From Demequina salsinemoris (lineage in GTDB: Bacteria > Actinomycetota > Actinomycetes > Actinomycetales > Demequinaceae), in NCBI RefSeq assembly GCF_000974805.1, contig NZ_BBQZ01000009.1, forward strand, positions 1 to 44,209: a DNA stretch of 44,209 bases. The letters are read 5' to 3'. The first letter of the stretch is position 1, and every line of letters begins with the position of its first letter. The notes beneath the pieces are model-generated. The model was not told where the DNA came from. It did not search any database and saw only the letters and a program-made list of their open reading frames with translations. The translations under genes and the position numbers were made by a program. This document shows, in pieces, positions 20,717 through 28,023 of the stretch.

Positions 20717-21217
20717 ATGCAGAACCTGCGGATGCGCATGATGCGTGAGGAGGACGTCCCCTCCGTCACGACCCTGAACGCGGGCGCGTCCCCGGCGGTC
20801 AACATCCTCACGGAGGAGGAGATGTCGACGCTGTTCGGGCTGTGCGACATCGCCCTCGTCGCGACCAACCGCGAGCGCGAGGTCAACGCGTTCCTGCTGT
20901 CGCTCGCTCCCGGGCAGCCCTACGAGTCCGAGAACTACCAGTGGTTCGAGAACCGGGGCATCCGGCACCAGTACATCGACCGCATCGTCGTCTCCCCCTC
21001 GGCCAAGGGCACCGGCATCGGGCGCGCGCTGTACGAGTCCGTGTTCGAGCGCGCCCGCGAGCGCGGCGCGAACGAGGTGAGCTGCGAGGTCAACACCGAT
21101 CCCCCGAATCCCGGCTCGCTCGCCTTCCATGAGCGTCTGGGCTTCCGGCTCCTCGAGGAGCAGTGGACCAAGGGCGACACCGTGAAGGTCGCGCTGCTCG
21201 CCCGTTCCGTGTACTGA
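20717..21217 (+). CDS. GNAT-family N-acetyltransferase
   Basis: 166 residues covering a single GNAT domain: IALVATNREREVNAFLLSL (central strands), YIDRIVVSPSAKGTGIGRALYESV (strand 4 and the acetyl-CoA loop, K-G-T-G-I-G-R), VSCEVNTDPPNPGSLAFHERLGFRLLEEQ (the N-x2-S-x3-Y/H-type helix). The substrate is unknown. The ATG at 20717 lies 6 nt after CACAAT in the context GGCACAATGG, the same box as in front of the lipoprotein at 17407. The stop codon sits inside a 19-bp tandem duplication. Confidence 0.88.
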   Translation: MQNLRMRMMREEDVPSVTTLNAGASPAVNILTEEEMSTLFGLCDIALVATNREREVNAFLLSLAPGQPYESENYQWFENRGIRHQYIDRIVVSPSAKGTGIGRALYESVFERARERGANEVSCEVNTDPPNPGSLAFHERLGFRLLEEQWTKGDTVKVALLARSVY

Positions 21218-21247
21218 GCGCTGATCCGGGTACTGAGCGCTGACCGG
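21211..21247 (+). repeat. Tandem duplication spanning the GNAT stop codon
   Basis: Two copies of GTACTGAGCGCTGATCCGG (second copy 18 bp, one base shorter) at 21211-21229 and 21230-21247. The TGA of the first unit is the stop codon of the upstream gene. Each unit also contains the palindrome AGCGCT. Confidence 0.8.
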
Positions 21248-21287
21248 CTGCCGACTCGCACGCCTTCCGAGCGCGGCGCTCCCAGAT

Positions 21288-21896
21288 CTACAGTGCGCGG
21301 CACTCCCAGACGCCGATGAGGTGATCCCCGGACTCGGGGTCCGCCACGTCGAAGGTCCCGGAGTCGAGGTCGTCGCCGACGACGACCGTGCCCGCGCCCT
21401 GGATCGCCTCGCCGCTCGCATCGAGGAACGTGACCACCCCGTCGTACGAGCCCCCGTCGTGGACCTCCTGCGCCACCCCGAGCGTCGCGGTCGCGACTCC
21501 CTCGTGGACGGCCAGGTCCTGGACGACGATGGTGAGGCCGTCGCCCGTGCCGATCTCGCCGCAGTCGGCGGTCACGAGGGGGTCACCGTCGACGGCGCGA
21601 GGAGCGTCGACCCGGACGCCGAGAGAAGCGCCGTCCGACTGCCGCACCGCCTCGATGACCGCCCGCACGGGGCCGCGGCGGATCGACGCCATGGGCGAGG
21701 CGGCCCCTGGCTCGACGCTCGCCTCTGCGGAAGGGACGGCGACGGCGGTCTCCGAGGAGGTCGCGCCGTCGATCTCAGCAGCGGTCGTCGGGAGCTCGGC
21801 GTCGGAGATGGCGACATCGCTGGGAGGCGCGCTCGCGCAGCCGGCGAGCGCGATGGCGAGCGCGGCCGCTGCAAGCGTGGCCGTCACCTCGCGCAT
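21288..21896 (-). CDS. Lipoprotein of unknown function
   Basis: 202 residues from ATG 21896, which follows a GGGAGAGGG stretch. Signal peptide MREVTATLAAAALAIALAGC with lipobox LAGC, then an Ala/Ser/Glu-rich linker of about 55 residues. A beta-rich domain follows (AVIEAVRQSDGASLGVRVDAP, LTIVVQDLAVHEGVATATLGVA, SYDGVVTFLDASGEAIQGAGTVVV) with two Cys (TADCGEIG, WECRAL) that could pair. No named family is recognised. It resembles small immunoglobulin-like extracytoplasmic lipoproteins, but this is only an impression. Confidence 0.8.
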   Translation of the reverse strand: MREVTATLAAAALAIALAGCASAPPSDVAISDAELPTTAAEIDGATSSETAVAVPSAEASVEPGAASPMASIRRGPVRAVIEAVRQSDGASLGVRVDAPRAVDGDPLVTADCGEIGTGDGLTIVVQDLAVHEGVATATLGVAQEVHDGGSYDGVVTFLDASGEAIQGAGTVVVGDDLDSGTFDVADPESGDHLIGVWECRAL

Positions 21897-22029
21897 GGGC
21901 CCTCTCCCGTCGCTCACGGAGCGCCCGTGCGCCCCGTCTAGGTCAGTTGTACCGCGCGCGGCGGGCGCGTGTCGATGACATTGGTCACACCGGCGAGTCG
22001 CGTCACGCGAAGACGCGTTCCGGGCGCTC

Positions 22030-23016
22030 TCAGCCGGTCCTCGTCGCCGAGATGACGCCCGCGTAGGGCTGGAGGATCAGGTCGAGGTCCCGGCCTGCGC
22101 CCTCCGCCCAGAGGCCCGAGATCTGGCCGTCGAGATAGAGCGCGTTCGGCGTGCCGAGACCGTCCCTGAACATGCGGGCGAACGTGTCGAAGTTGACCAC
22201 GTCGTCCGAGATCGCAAGATAGACCGTGCCCCCGTCCTCGGAGACCCCGACGCCGCTGCGGTAGGCGACGTTCGACGAGCCCGGGGTGAACTCGGGGTGG
22301 ATCTCGCCGTCGAGCACAAGCGCGGGCCCGGACTGCGTCGCCTGGACGACGCCGGCGGGGTCGTACTCGGTCGAGTCGACCACCTCCGCGGTGCCGTCCT
22401 TGAGGATCGCGAAGACCCCGTTGGGCTTGAGGTGGAAGTTGCCGTAGCCGTCGTTGAGGTTGAGACCCACGAGCTGCTCTCCGTCGGACACGAGCAGCCC
22501 GCCAGGCCTGAAGTCCTCCGTGAAGATGCCCGCGTTGGTGAGCACGTCGCCGTCGACCTCCGCCAGATACGTGCCACCGTCCGCCTGCTCCCAGACGACG
22601 CGCACGGCCCACTCGGACAGGTCCAGCGCGGCGACGGAGAACTCGATGCCCTCGAACTCGTAGGGCTGAACGGGGCTGTCCGGATCGATGCCGTCGTCGG
22701 CCGTCGCGCTCGCGCTCGCGGTCTGTGACGCGGCGGTCGAGGGCGAGGACGATGCGGTGGCGCCGATGGTCGGGTCGACGCTCGTGCCGTCAGTGCCGTC
22801 AGTGCCGTCGGTGCCGTCAGTGCCGTCGGTGCCGGAGCATCCGGCGAGCAGGGCCGCGCACGCGATGACGGCGGCCGCGCGGCGGCGCGATGCGCCTCGG
22901 CGTGACGTGCCTCGGCGTGACGTGCCTCGGGGCGACGTGCCTCGGGGCGACGCGCCTGCGGCCGAGGCCGATCGCGGGCGGCCGCCGAGCGCGGGGATCG
23001 GACGAGGCACGGACAT
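22030..23016 (-). CDS. Lipoprotein with NAGPA-type phosphodiester glycosidase domain
   Basis: 328 residues. A long basic N-terminal stretch made of DNA repeats leads to the signal core [18 protein letters not shown] (lipobox LAGC). A (Gly-Thr-Asp)n linker comes next, then a Ser/Thr/Ala linker and a catalytic domain of about 220 residues. [66 protein letters not shown] and [11 protein letters not shown] match the NAGPA/DUF2233 (YigE) fold, which acts on phosphodiester-linked sugars. The actual substrate is unknown; a wall glycopolymer is a guess. ATG 23016 is chosen because a minus-strand TAGGCT (23024-23029) lies 7 nt upstream. The box is half of the palindrome AGCCTAGGCT, so a divergent -10 toward zwf is also possible. 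Confidence 0.85.
   Translation of the reverse strand: MSVPRPIPALGGRPRSASAAGASPRGTSPRGTSRRGTSRRGASRRRAAAVIACAALLAGCSGTDGTDGTDGTDGTDGTSVDPTIGATASSSPSTAASQTASASATADDGIDPDSPVQPYEFEGIEFSVAALDLSEWAVRVVWEQADGGTYLAEVDGDVLTNAGIFTEDFRPGGLLVSDGEQLVGLNLNDGYGNFHLKPNGVFAILKDGTAEVVDSTEYDPAGVVQATQSGPALVLDGEIHPEFTPGSSNVAYRSGVGVSEDGGTVYLAISDDVVNFDTFARMFRDGLGTPNALYLDGQISGLWAEGAGRDLDLILQPYAGVISATRTG
22784..22828. repeat. 9-bp tandem repeat coding for (Gly-Thr-Asp)n linker
   Basis: Five head-to-tail units of GTGCCGTC(A/G), plus a partial unit. On the minus strand this encodes a Gly-Thr-Asp repeat right after the lipobox cysteine of the NAGPA lipoprotein. The unit is a multiple of three, so copy-number change would alter the tether length without breaking the frame. 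Confidence 0.85.
22895..22954. repeat. 15-bp tandem repeat in the N-terminal region of the NAGPA lipoprotein
   Basis: Four units of 15 bp (CCTCGGCGTGACGTG and close variants). They encode repeated Arg-Gly-Thr-Ser-(Arg/Pro) ahead of the hydrophobic signal core. This gives an unusually long, positively charged cytoplasmic n-region. Confidence 0.85.
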
Positions 23017-23149
23017 GCGCGCCAGCCTAGGCTGTCGCGCCGCGCCGCGACGATCCCGGGAACAGATCGGGCGCACGGCGGGTTCACCGCATGGACGCCG
23101 TCGTCGCGGTGAGGTGCCGCGAGATCGGGCGCCGCTGAGGAGTGAGACC

Positions 23150-24655
23150 GTGAGCGACTCGCCGCACCGCTACGACCCCCACCGCTCCGCGTTCACGCGC
23201 TCGGACGCCTTCGTGTTCTTCGGCGCGACCGGAGATCTCGCACGCAAGCAGATCTTCCCGTCGTTGCTGGCGATGGTGCGCGATGGCGCCCTCGACGTCC
23301 CCGTGGTGGGAGTCGCATCGTCCGGCTGGACGCTGGACGACCTCAAGGCGAGGGTGCGCGAGTCGGTCGGCGCCGCCGCCGACCGCCACCCCGAGGCGTT
23401 CGCGCGGCTGCTCGACCTGCTGCGCTACGTCGACGGCGACTACCGCGACGCCGCCACGTTCGCCGCGCTGAGGAGCGCGCTCGGCGGCGCGAAGCGGCCG
23501 ACCCACTACCTCGCGATCCCTCCGGCCCTGTTCGGCACGGTGATCGAGGGGCTCGCCGCGGAGGGGCTCAACGAGGACGCGCGCGTCGTCGTCGAGAAGC
23601 CGTTCGGGCGCGACCTCGAGTCGGCCGTCGAGCTCGACGCGATCATCTCCTCGGCCTTCCCTCCCGAATCCGTGTTCAGGATCGACCACTTCCTCGGCAA
23701 GGAGGAGATCATGAACCTCCTCTACTTCAGGTTCGCGAACGCGCTCGTGGAGCCCGTGTGGAACCGCGACCGGATCGCAAGCGTGCAGATCACCGTCGCG
23801 GAGGACTTCGGCGTGCAGGGGCGCGGCGCGTTCTACGAGTCCGCGGGCGCGCTGCGGGACGTGGTCGAGAACCACATGTTCCAGGTCGTCGCGCTGCTCG
23901 CGATGGAGGCGCCCGCTTACCAGGGCTACAAGGCCGTGCACGATGCGAAGGTCGCGGTCTTCAAGGCGATGCGGCCGCTCACGAGGGACGACGTCGTGAG
24001 GGGCCAGTTCGAGGGTTACCGCGACGAGCAGGGGGTCGCCGCCGACTCCGACGTCGAGACGTTCGCCGCGATCAGGCTGTGGATCGACTCGTGGCGGTGG
24101 GCCGGCGTGCCCTGGTACCTGCGCACGGGCAAGCACCTTCCCACGAAGGCCGCCGAGGTGGTCGTCGAGTTCAAGCGCCCCCCGCAGCAGCTGTTCGACG
24201 ATGCCCTCGACGACTCCGAGCGTCCCAACTACCTGCGCTTCCGCCTCTCCCCCGTGCCGCAGATCGCGCTCGCCGCGCGCGTGAAGACCCCCGGCGAGGA
24301 GTTCCGCGGCGAGCAGCGGGAGCTCAGCGTCCAGTCCAACGCGGCGCTCGAACGCCCCGCGTACGCGCGGCTCCTGTCCGACGCGCTCCGGGGCGATCCC
24401 TCGCTGTTCACCCAGGAGGAGTCCGTCGAGGCCGCGTGGCGCGTCGTGGACGACGTTCTCGACGATCACGCGCCCGCGATCCCGTACGCCCGAGGCTCCT
24501 GGGGTCCCGCCGAGGCGGACGACCTGATCGCGCCCCACACCACCTGGATGAACCCCGACCCCGCGCACGATGCGGCGCATCCCGCCGCCGCGCCCGACAC
24601 GACCACGCCCGCCACGACCGCGCGAGAGACCGCGCACCAAGGAGACCGCTCATGA
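23150..24655 (+). CDS. zwf: Glucose-6-phosphate 1-dehydrogenase
   Basis: 501 residues. First oxidative step of the pentose phosphate pathway, reducing NADP. The nucleotide motif [17 protein letters not shown] and the substrate/active-site segment [10 protein letters not shown] are clear; many relatives have Tyr where this has Phe after the catalytic His. [10 protein letters not shown] and the C-terminal substrate region are normal. The last 40 residues or so are an Ala/Thr/Pro/His-rich tail beyond the conserved core. The start is GTG 23150 with GAGGAG at 23138-23143. It overlaps gnd by 4 bp (ATGA), so both oxidative steps are co-translated. Confidence 0.94.
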   Translation: MSDSPHRYDPHRSAFTRSDAFVFFGATGDLARKQIFPSLLAMVRDGALDVPVVGVASSGWTLDDLKARVRESVGAAADRHPEAFARLLDLLRYVDGDYRDAATFAALRSALGGAKRPTHYLAIPPALFGTVIEGLAAEGLNEDARVVVEKPFGRDLESAVELDAIISSAFPPESVFRIDHFLGKEEIMNLLYFRFANALVEPVWNRDRIASVQITVAEDFGVQGRGAFYESAGALRDVVENHMFQVVALLAMEAPAYQGYKAVHDAKVAVFKAMRPLTRDDVVRGQFEGYRDEQGVAADSDVETFAAIRLWIDSWRWAGVPWYLRTGKHLPTKAAEVVVEFKRPPQQLFDDALDDSERPNYLRFRLSPVPQIALAARVKTPGEEFRGEQRELSVQSNAALERPAYARLLSDALRGDPSLFTQEESVEAAWRVVDDVLDDHAPAIPYARGSWGPAEADDLIAPHTTWMNPDPAHDAAHPAAAPDTTTPATTARETAHQGDRS

Positions 24656-25695
24656 CCACCGCTACACCGCTCCAGCTCGGCATGATCGGCCTGGGCCGCA
24701 TGGGCGCGGGGCTCAGCCGCCGCCTCATGGCGGACGGTCACACCGTGGTGGTCAACGACGTCTCCGCCGACGCCGTGGACGCGCTCGCCGCCGAGGGCGC
24801 CGTGGCCGCGCACACGCTCGAGGATCTCGTGGCCGCCCTCGACGCGCCCCGCGCCATCTGGGTGATGGTGCCGGCCGGCGCGATCACCGAGGACGTGATC
24901 TCGCGGCTCGCCGCCGTGCTCGAGCCCGGCGACACGATCATCGACGGCGGCAACTCGTACTACCGCGACGACCTGCGCCACGCGGCGGAGCTCGCCACGC
25001 GGGAGATCTCGTTCGTCGACGTCGGCACCTCGGGCGGCGTCTGGGGCGCCGAGCGCGGCTTCTCGCTCATGATCGGCGGGGACGATGCGACGGTGGGCCG
25101 CCTCACGCCCATCTTCCGGTCGCTCGCGCCCGGCATCGAGGCCGCCGGGCGCACGCGGGGCAAGTCGGGCGAGCCCCTGCCCGGCGAGGAGGGCTGGCTC
25201 CACGCGGGCCCCGTCGGCGCTGGCCACTTCGTCAAGATGGTCCACAACGGCATCGAGTACGGCCTCATGGCCGCCTACGCCGAGGGCTTCAACATCCTCA
25301 AGGCCGCCAACGCGGGCACGCCCGGGGCTCCGGCGCACGACGCTCAGACGGCGCCCATGGCGAACCCCGAGTACTACCGGTACGACTTCAACGTCGACGA
25401 GGTCGCGGAGGTGTGGCGGCGCGGCTCGGTGGTCGGATCGTGGCTGCTCGACCTCACCGCGGACGCGCTGCACGCCTCCCCCGAGCTCACGGAGTTCTCG
25501 GGCGAGGTCGCCGACTCGGGCGAGGGCCGGTGGACCTCGATCGCGGCGATCGATGAGGGCGTGCCCACCCCCGTGCTCACGACCGCCCTGTACTCGCGGT
25601 TCGCCTCGCGCGACCTCGACGCCTACGCCGAGAAGGTCCTCAGCGCGATGCGCAAGGGCTTCGGCGGGCACGTCGAGAAGCCGACCGGCGAGTAG
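24652..25695 (+). CDS. gnd: 6-phosphogluconate dehydrogenase, decarboxylating
   Basis: 347 residues, the short GndA/YqeC type rather than the 470-residue type. The Rossmann motif [16 protein letters not shown] is at the N-terminus, followed by [25 protein letters not shown], the substrate loop [22 protein letters not shown], and the catalytic Lys/Asn region [14 protein letters not shown]. Start ATG 24652 has AAGGAG about 8 nt upstream and overlaps the zwf stop. A decamer copy (25080-25089) encodes Asp-Asp-Ala in the loop after MIGG. Confidence 0.95.
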   Translation: MTTATPLQLGMIGLGRMGAGLSRRLMADGHTVVVNDVSADAVDALAAEGAVAAHTLEDLVAALDAPRAIWVMVPAGAITEDVISRLAAVLEPGDTIIDGGNSYYRDDLRHAAELATREISFVDVGTSGGVWGAERGFSLMIGGDDATVGRLTPIFRSLAPGIEAAGRTRGKSGEPLPGEEGWLHAGPVGAGHFVKMVHNGIEYGLMAAYAEGFNILKAANAGTPGAPAHDAQTAPMANPEYYRYDFNVDEVAEVWRRGSVVGSWLLDLTADALHASPELTEFSGEVADSGEGRWTSIAAIDEGVPTPVLTTALYSRFASRDLDAYAEKVLSAMRKGFGGHVEKPTGE

Positions 25696-25713
25696 CCGCC
25701 GCCCGAGGCGCGG

Positions 25714-25723
25714 GGACGATGCG
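25714..25723 (+). repeat. Dispersed decamer GGACGATGCG, intergenic copy
   Basis: Exact copy about 20 bp after the gnd stop and about 60 bp before the -10 box of the next transcript. Confidence 0.85.
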
Positions 25724-25785
25724 CGCGGGAGCTCGTGCGCGTGCCGACCGCGGACCCCTGCCTCGCGTCGCGGCGCGCCGCGACT

Positions 25786-25898
25786 TAGCCTGGTGCAGAC
25801 CTTTGCCTTGCAAGTCCTGGGACCCTCGTCCCGCGCGGAGCAGCCCAGCCAAAGGCAAACTTCAGGTAAAGGACGGGTCCCCGGGAGTCTGCCCGTCC
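25786..25898 (+). ncRNA. Candidate switch-like leader RNA of the P-loop (DUF4914-like) gene
   Basis: A -10 box TAGCCT (25786-25791) would start transcription near 25798, exactly at the beginning of a structured stretch. Segment 25802-25809 (TTTGCCTT) pairs perfectly with 25852-25859 (AAGGCAAA). The overlapping segment 25800-25808 can instead pair with 25864-25872 (AGGTAAAGG) over 9 bp with one G-U. Between the arms, GGGAC (25819-25823) pairs with GTCCC (25828-25832). Right after, 25871-25877 (GGACGGG) and 25892-25898 (CCCGTCC) form a 7-bp hairpin that shares two Gs with the distal arm. Two mutually exclusive pairings followed by a GC hairpin look like a riboswitch or attenuator. I do not recognise it as a known class, and it lies about 70 nt before the start codon. 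Confidence 0.5.
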
Positions 25899-25970
25899 TC
25901 GCCGCTCGAGCGGCCACACCGGCACCGCCGCCACAGGCACCGCCGTACACCCGACGACGAAGGAGTCCAC

Positions 25971-27884
25971 GTGAGCACCACTGCCCCGACTCAGCTGCTT
26001 GCCGACATCGACCTCGACCCCGAGGTCCGTGCGGCGCTCGAGGCGAGCCCCCGCGTGACGATCCCCGCCACGCGCGAGGAGCTCTACACGCTCGCTCTCG
26101 GCCCGGAGGGCGGTCCCGTCTTCTCGGTCGACTACGACGCGAACGGCACGCCCGTGACGGAGGCCACCGTGACGCGCTGCCGCAACGGCATCGCGGTGAA
26201 CTTCCCCGAGGACTACATGCGCCGCCGCGACCCCAAGTGCATGCTCATCGCTGACGACCGCCCCACGGACAAGGACCGCTACGCGGACCGCTTCGGCGAG
26301 TCCTTCGACCGGGTCCGCTCCGAGACCATCGCCTGGCTCGGCACGCAGGAGCTCGTCGTCGTCCCGTTCAAGGCGGGTGGCCTCACCTACGGCTCGCCCT
26401 CGATCGCGATCGTCCCCGCGAGCTCGGCGTTCTTCGCTCTCGCGCTCGTCGACCTCCAGGGCTGGACGACGTTCGAGGAGCTCGGGGCCTTCACGCCGCG
26501 CTCGATCCTGTACGTCGCGCCGCCGTTCCGTCACACCCACTTCGACGGCAAGCAGGTCGTCGTCCACGACCGCACCGAGACGCTGCACGAGATCTTCGCC
26601 TACAACCTCTACCCGGGGCCCAGCGCCAAGAAGGGCGTCTTCTCCGTGCTGCTCGACATCGGCGAGGAGGAGCGCTGGATCACCGCACACGCCTCGTCCG
26701 TACGCGTCACCACGCCGTACGACAACGACACCGTGATCATGCACGAGGGCGCCTCCGGCGGTGGAAAGTCGGAGATGTGCCAGGACCTCCGACGCGAGGA
26801 CGACGGCCGCATCCTCGTCGGCCGCAACGTCGTCACCGAGGAGGACTACTTCATCACCCTGTCCGAGACCTCGGAGCTGTCCCCCGTCACGGACGACATG
26901 ACGCTGTGCTATCCGTCGATCCAGGACGGCTCGGGACGCATGGTCGTCGCCGACGCCGAGGACGGCTGGTTCGTGCGCGTCGACGGCCTCACCGAGTACG
27001 GCAACGAGCCCCACTTCGAGCAGGCGGTCATCCACCCCGAGGAGCCGCTGGTCTTCTTCAGCATCGACGGCGTGCCCGACGCGACCGCCCTGCCGTGGGA
27101 GCACACGCCCGACTCGAACGGCAAGCCGTGCTCGAACCCGCGCGTCGTGATCTCCCGCAAGAACATCCGCCACATCGTCAACGAGCCCGAGCCCGTCGAC
27201 GTCCGCACGTTCGGCGTGCGCATGCCCGCGTGCACCGAGGACAACCCCACCTACGGGATCATGGGCCTCACGCACTTCGTGCCGCCGGCCATCGCATGGA
27301 TGTGGCGCATCATCGCGCCGCGCGGCGACAAGAACCCCTCGATCGGCGAGCACGCCGACGCCGTGAAGAAGCTCGAGCACGGCGGCATGGTGTCGGAGGG
27401 CGTCGGCTCGTACTGGCCGTTCTCGACCGGCACCAAGGTCGCGGCCGCGAACCTGCTCATGGAGCAGATCGTCACCTACGACCGCACCCGCTACGTGCTC
27501 GTGCCCAACCAGCACATCGGCGCGTACAAGGTCGGCTTCTCCGCCGAGTGGCTCACCCGCGAGTGGCTCGCCCGCAAGGGCGGCGGCCGCATGCGCGCCG
27601 ACCAGCTCGAGCCCGCACGCTGCGCGCTGTTCGGCTACGCCCCGAAGGAGATCACGCTCGACGGCCAGCCGATCCGCCAGACCCTGCTGCGTCCCGAGAT
27701 GCAGTCGGCGGTCGGCGTGGAGGCGTACGACGCCGGATGCAGGATCCTCACCGGGTTCTTCAAGTCCGAGCTCGAGCAGTACCTCACCGACGACCTGCAC
27801 CCGCTCGCGCGCCAGATCATCGAGACCTGCCTCAGCGACGGCACGGTCGAGGACTACGAGAAGCTCACCCCGATGTTCCTGTGA
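25971..27884 (+). CDS. HPrK/PEPCK-type P-loop protein, probably DUF4914 family
   Basis: 637 residues. The standout motif is GASGGGKSEMCQDL at about residues 260-273. The pattern G-x-S-G-x-G-K-S-E is that of the HPr kinase/PEP carboxykinase P-loop (HPrK has GxSGxGKSE), not the usual Walker A of AAA or GTPase proteins. Neighbouring Asp/His-rich stretches (HTHFDGKQVVVHDRTE, RKNIRHIVNEPEP) may supply metal ligands. The overall sequence fits what I remember of DUF4914 (PF16260), a large uncharacterised family. It is not a typical GTP-PEPCK: the FPSACGKTN motif is absent. Start GTG 25971 has AAGGAG at 25960-25965. It follows zwf-gnd but has its own promoter and structured leader. It could be a small-molecule or protein kinase tied to central carbon metabolism (inference). 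Confidence 0.75.
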   Translation: MSTTAPTQLLADIDLDPEVRAALEASPRVTIPATREELYTLALGPEGGPVFSVDYDANGTPVTEATVTRCRNGIAVNFPEDYMRRRDPKCMLIADDRPTDKDRYADRFGESFDRVRSETIAWLGTQELVVVPFKAGGLTYGSPSIAIVPASSAFFALALVDLQGWTTFEELGAFTPRSILYVAPPFRHTHFDGKQVVVHDRTETLHEIFAYNLYPGPSAKKGVFSVLLDIGEEERWITAHASSVRVTTPYDNDTVIMHEGASGGGKSEMCQDLRREDDGRILVGRNVVTEEDYFITLSETSELSPVTDDMTLCYPSIQDGSGRMVVADAEDGWFVRVDGLTEYGNEPHFEQAVIHPEEPLVFFSIDGVPDATALPWEHTPDSNGKPCSNPRVVISRKNIRHIVNEPEPVDVRTFGVRMPACTEDNPTYGIMGLTHFVPPAIAWMWRIIAPRGDKNPSIGEHADAVKKLEHGGMVSEGVGSYWPFSTGTKVAAANLLMEQIVTYDRTRYVLVPNQHIGAYKVGFSAEWLTREWLARKGGGRMRADQLEPARCALFGYAPKEITLDGQPIRQTLLRPEMQSAVGVEAYDAGCRILTGFFKSELEQYLTDDLHPLARQIIETCLSDGTVEDYEKLTPMFL

Positions 27885-27941
27885 CCCCCGGGTACCCGGC
27901 CGACGCCTGCCTGGTACCCGACGGACACAGGCCCTGACGAC

Positions 27942-27992
27942 GCCCTGTCGCGGGATTACGCTGGAAGGACACGCGTGATCCCGCGGCAGGGC
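27942..27992 (+). promoter_or_regulatory. Large inverted repeat flanking the -10 region of the P-type ATPase gene
   Basis: The arms GCCCTGTCGCGGGAT (27942-27956) and 27978-27992 are complementary at 14 of 15 positions. They enclose 21 bp that contain a -10-like TACGCT (27957-27962) and the expected transcription start. This geometry suits a repressor operator; as RNA the 5' arm would be untranscribed, so a DNA-level role is favoured. The ATPase start codon lies 31 bp further on. Confidence 0.5.
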
Positions 27993-28023
27993 GCTCGTGT
28001 CCCTACCGCCGAGGAGGTGTCCG

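Noticed and set aside
25798..25898. Known riboswitch classes (cobalamin, TPP, c-di-GMP, c-di-AMP, glycine, SAM)
   Set aside because: I could not match conserved core sequences of any of these to the leader, so it is left as an unassigned candidate.
25971..27884. Annotation as GTP-dependent PEP carboxykinase (pckG)
   Set aside because: The GTP-PEPCK motif FPSACGKTN and the arginine-rich substrate loop are absent; the P-loop is GASGGGKSE, as in HPr kinase. It is better described as an HPrK/PEPCK-type protein of unknown function.
27888..27899. Palindrome CCGGGTACCCGG after the P-loop gene as a terminator
   Set aside because: It is too short with no loop or U-run; it could be chance in GC-rich sequence.
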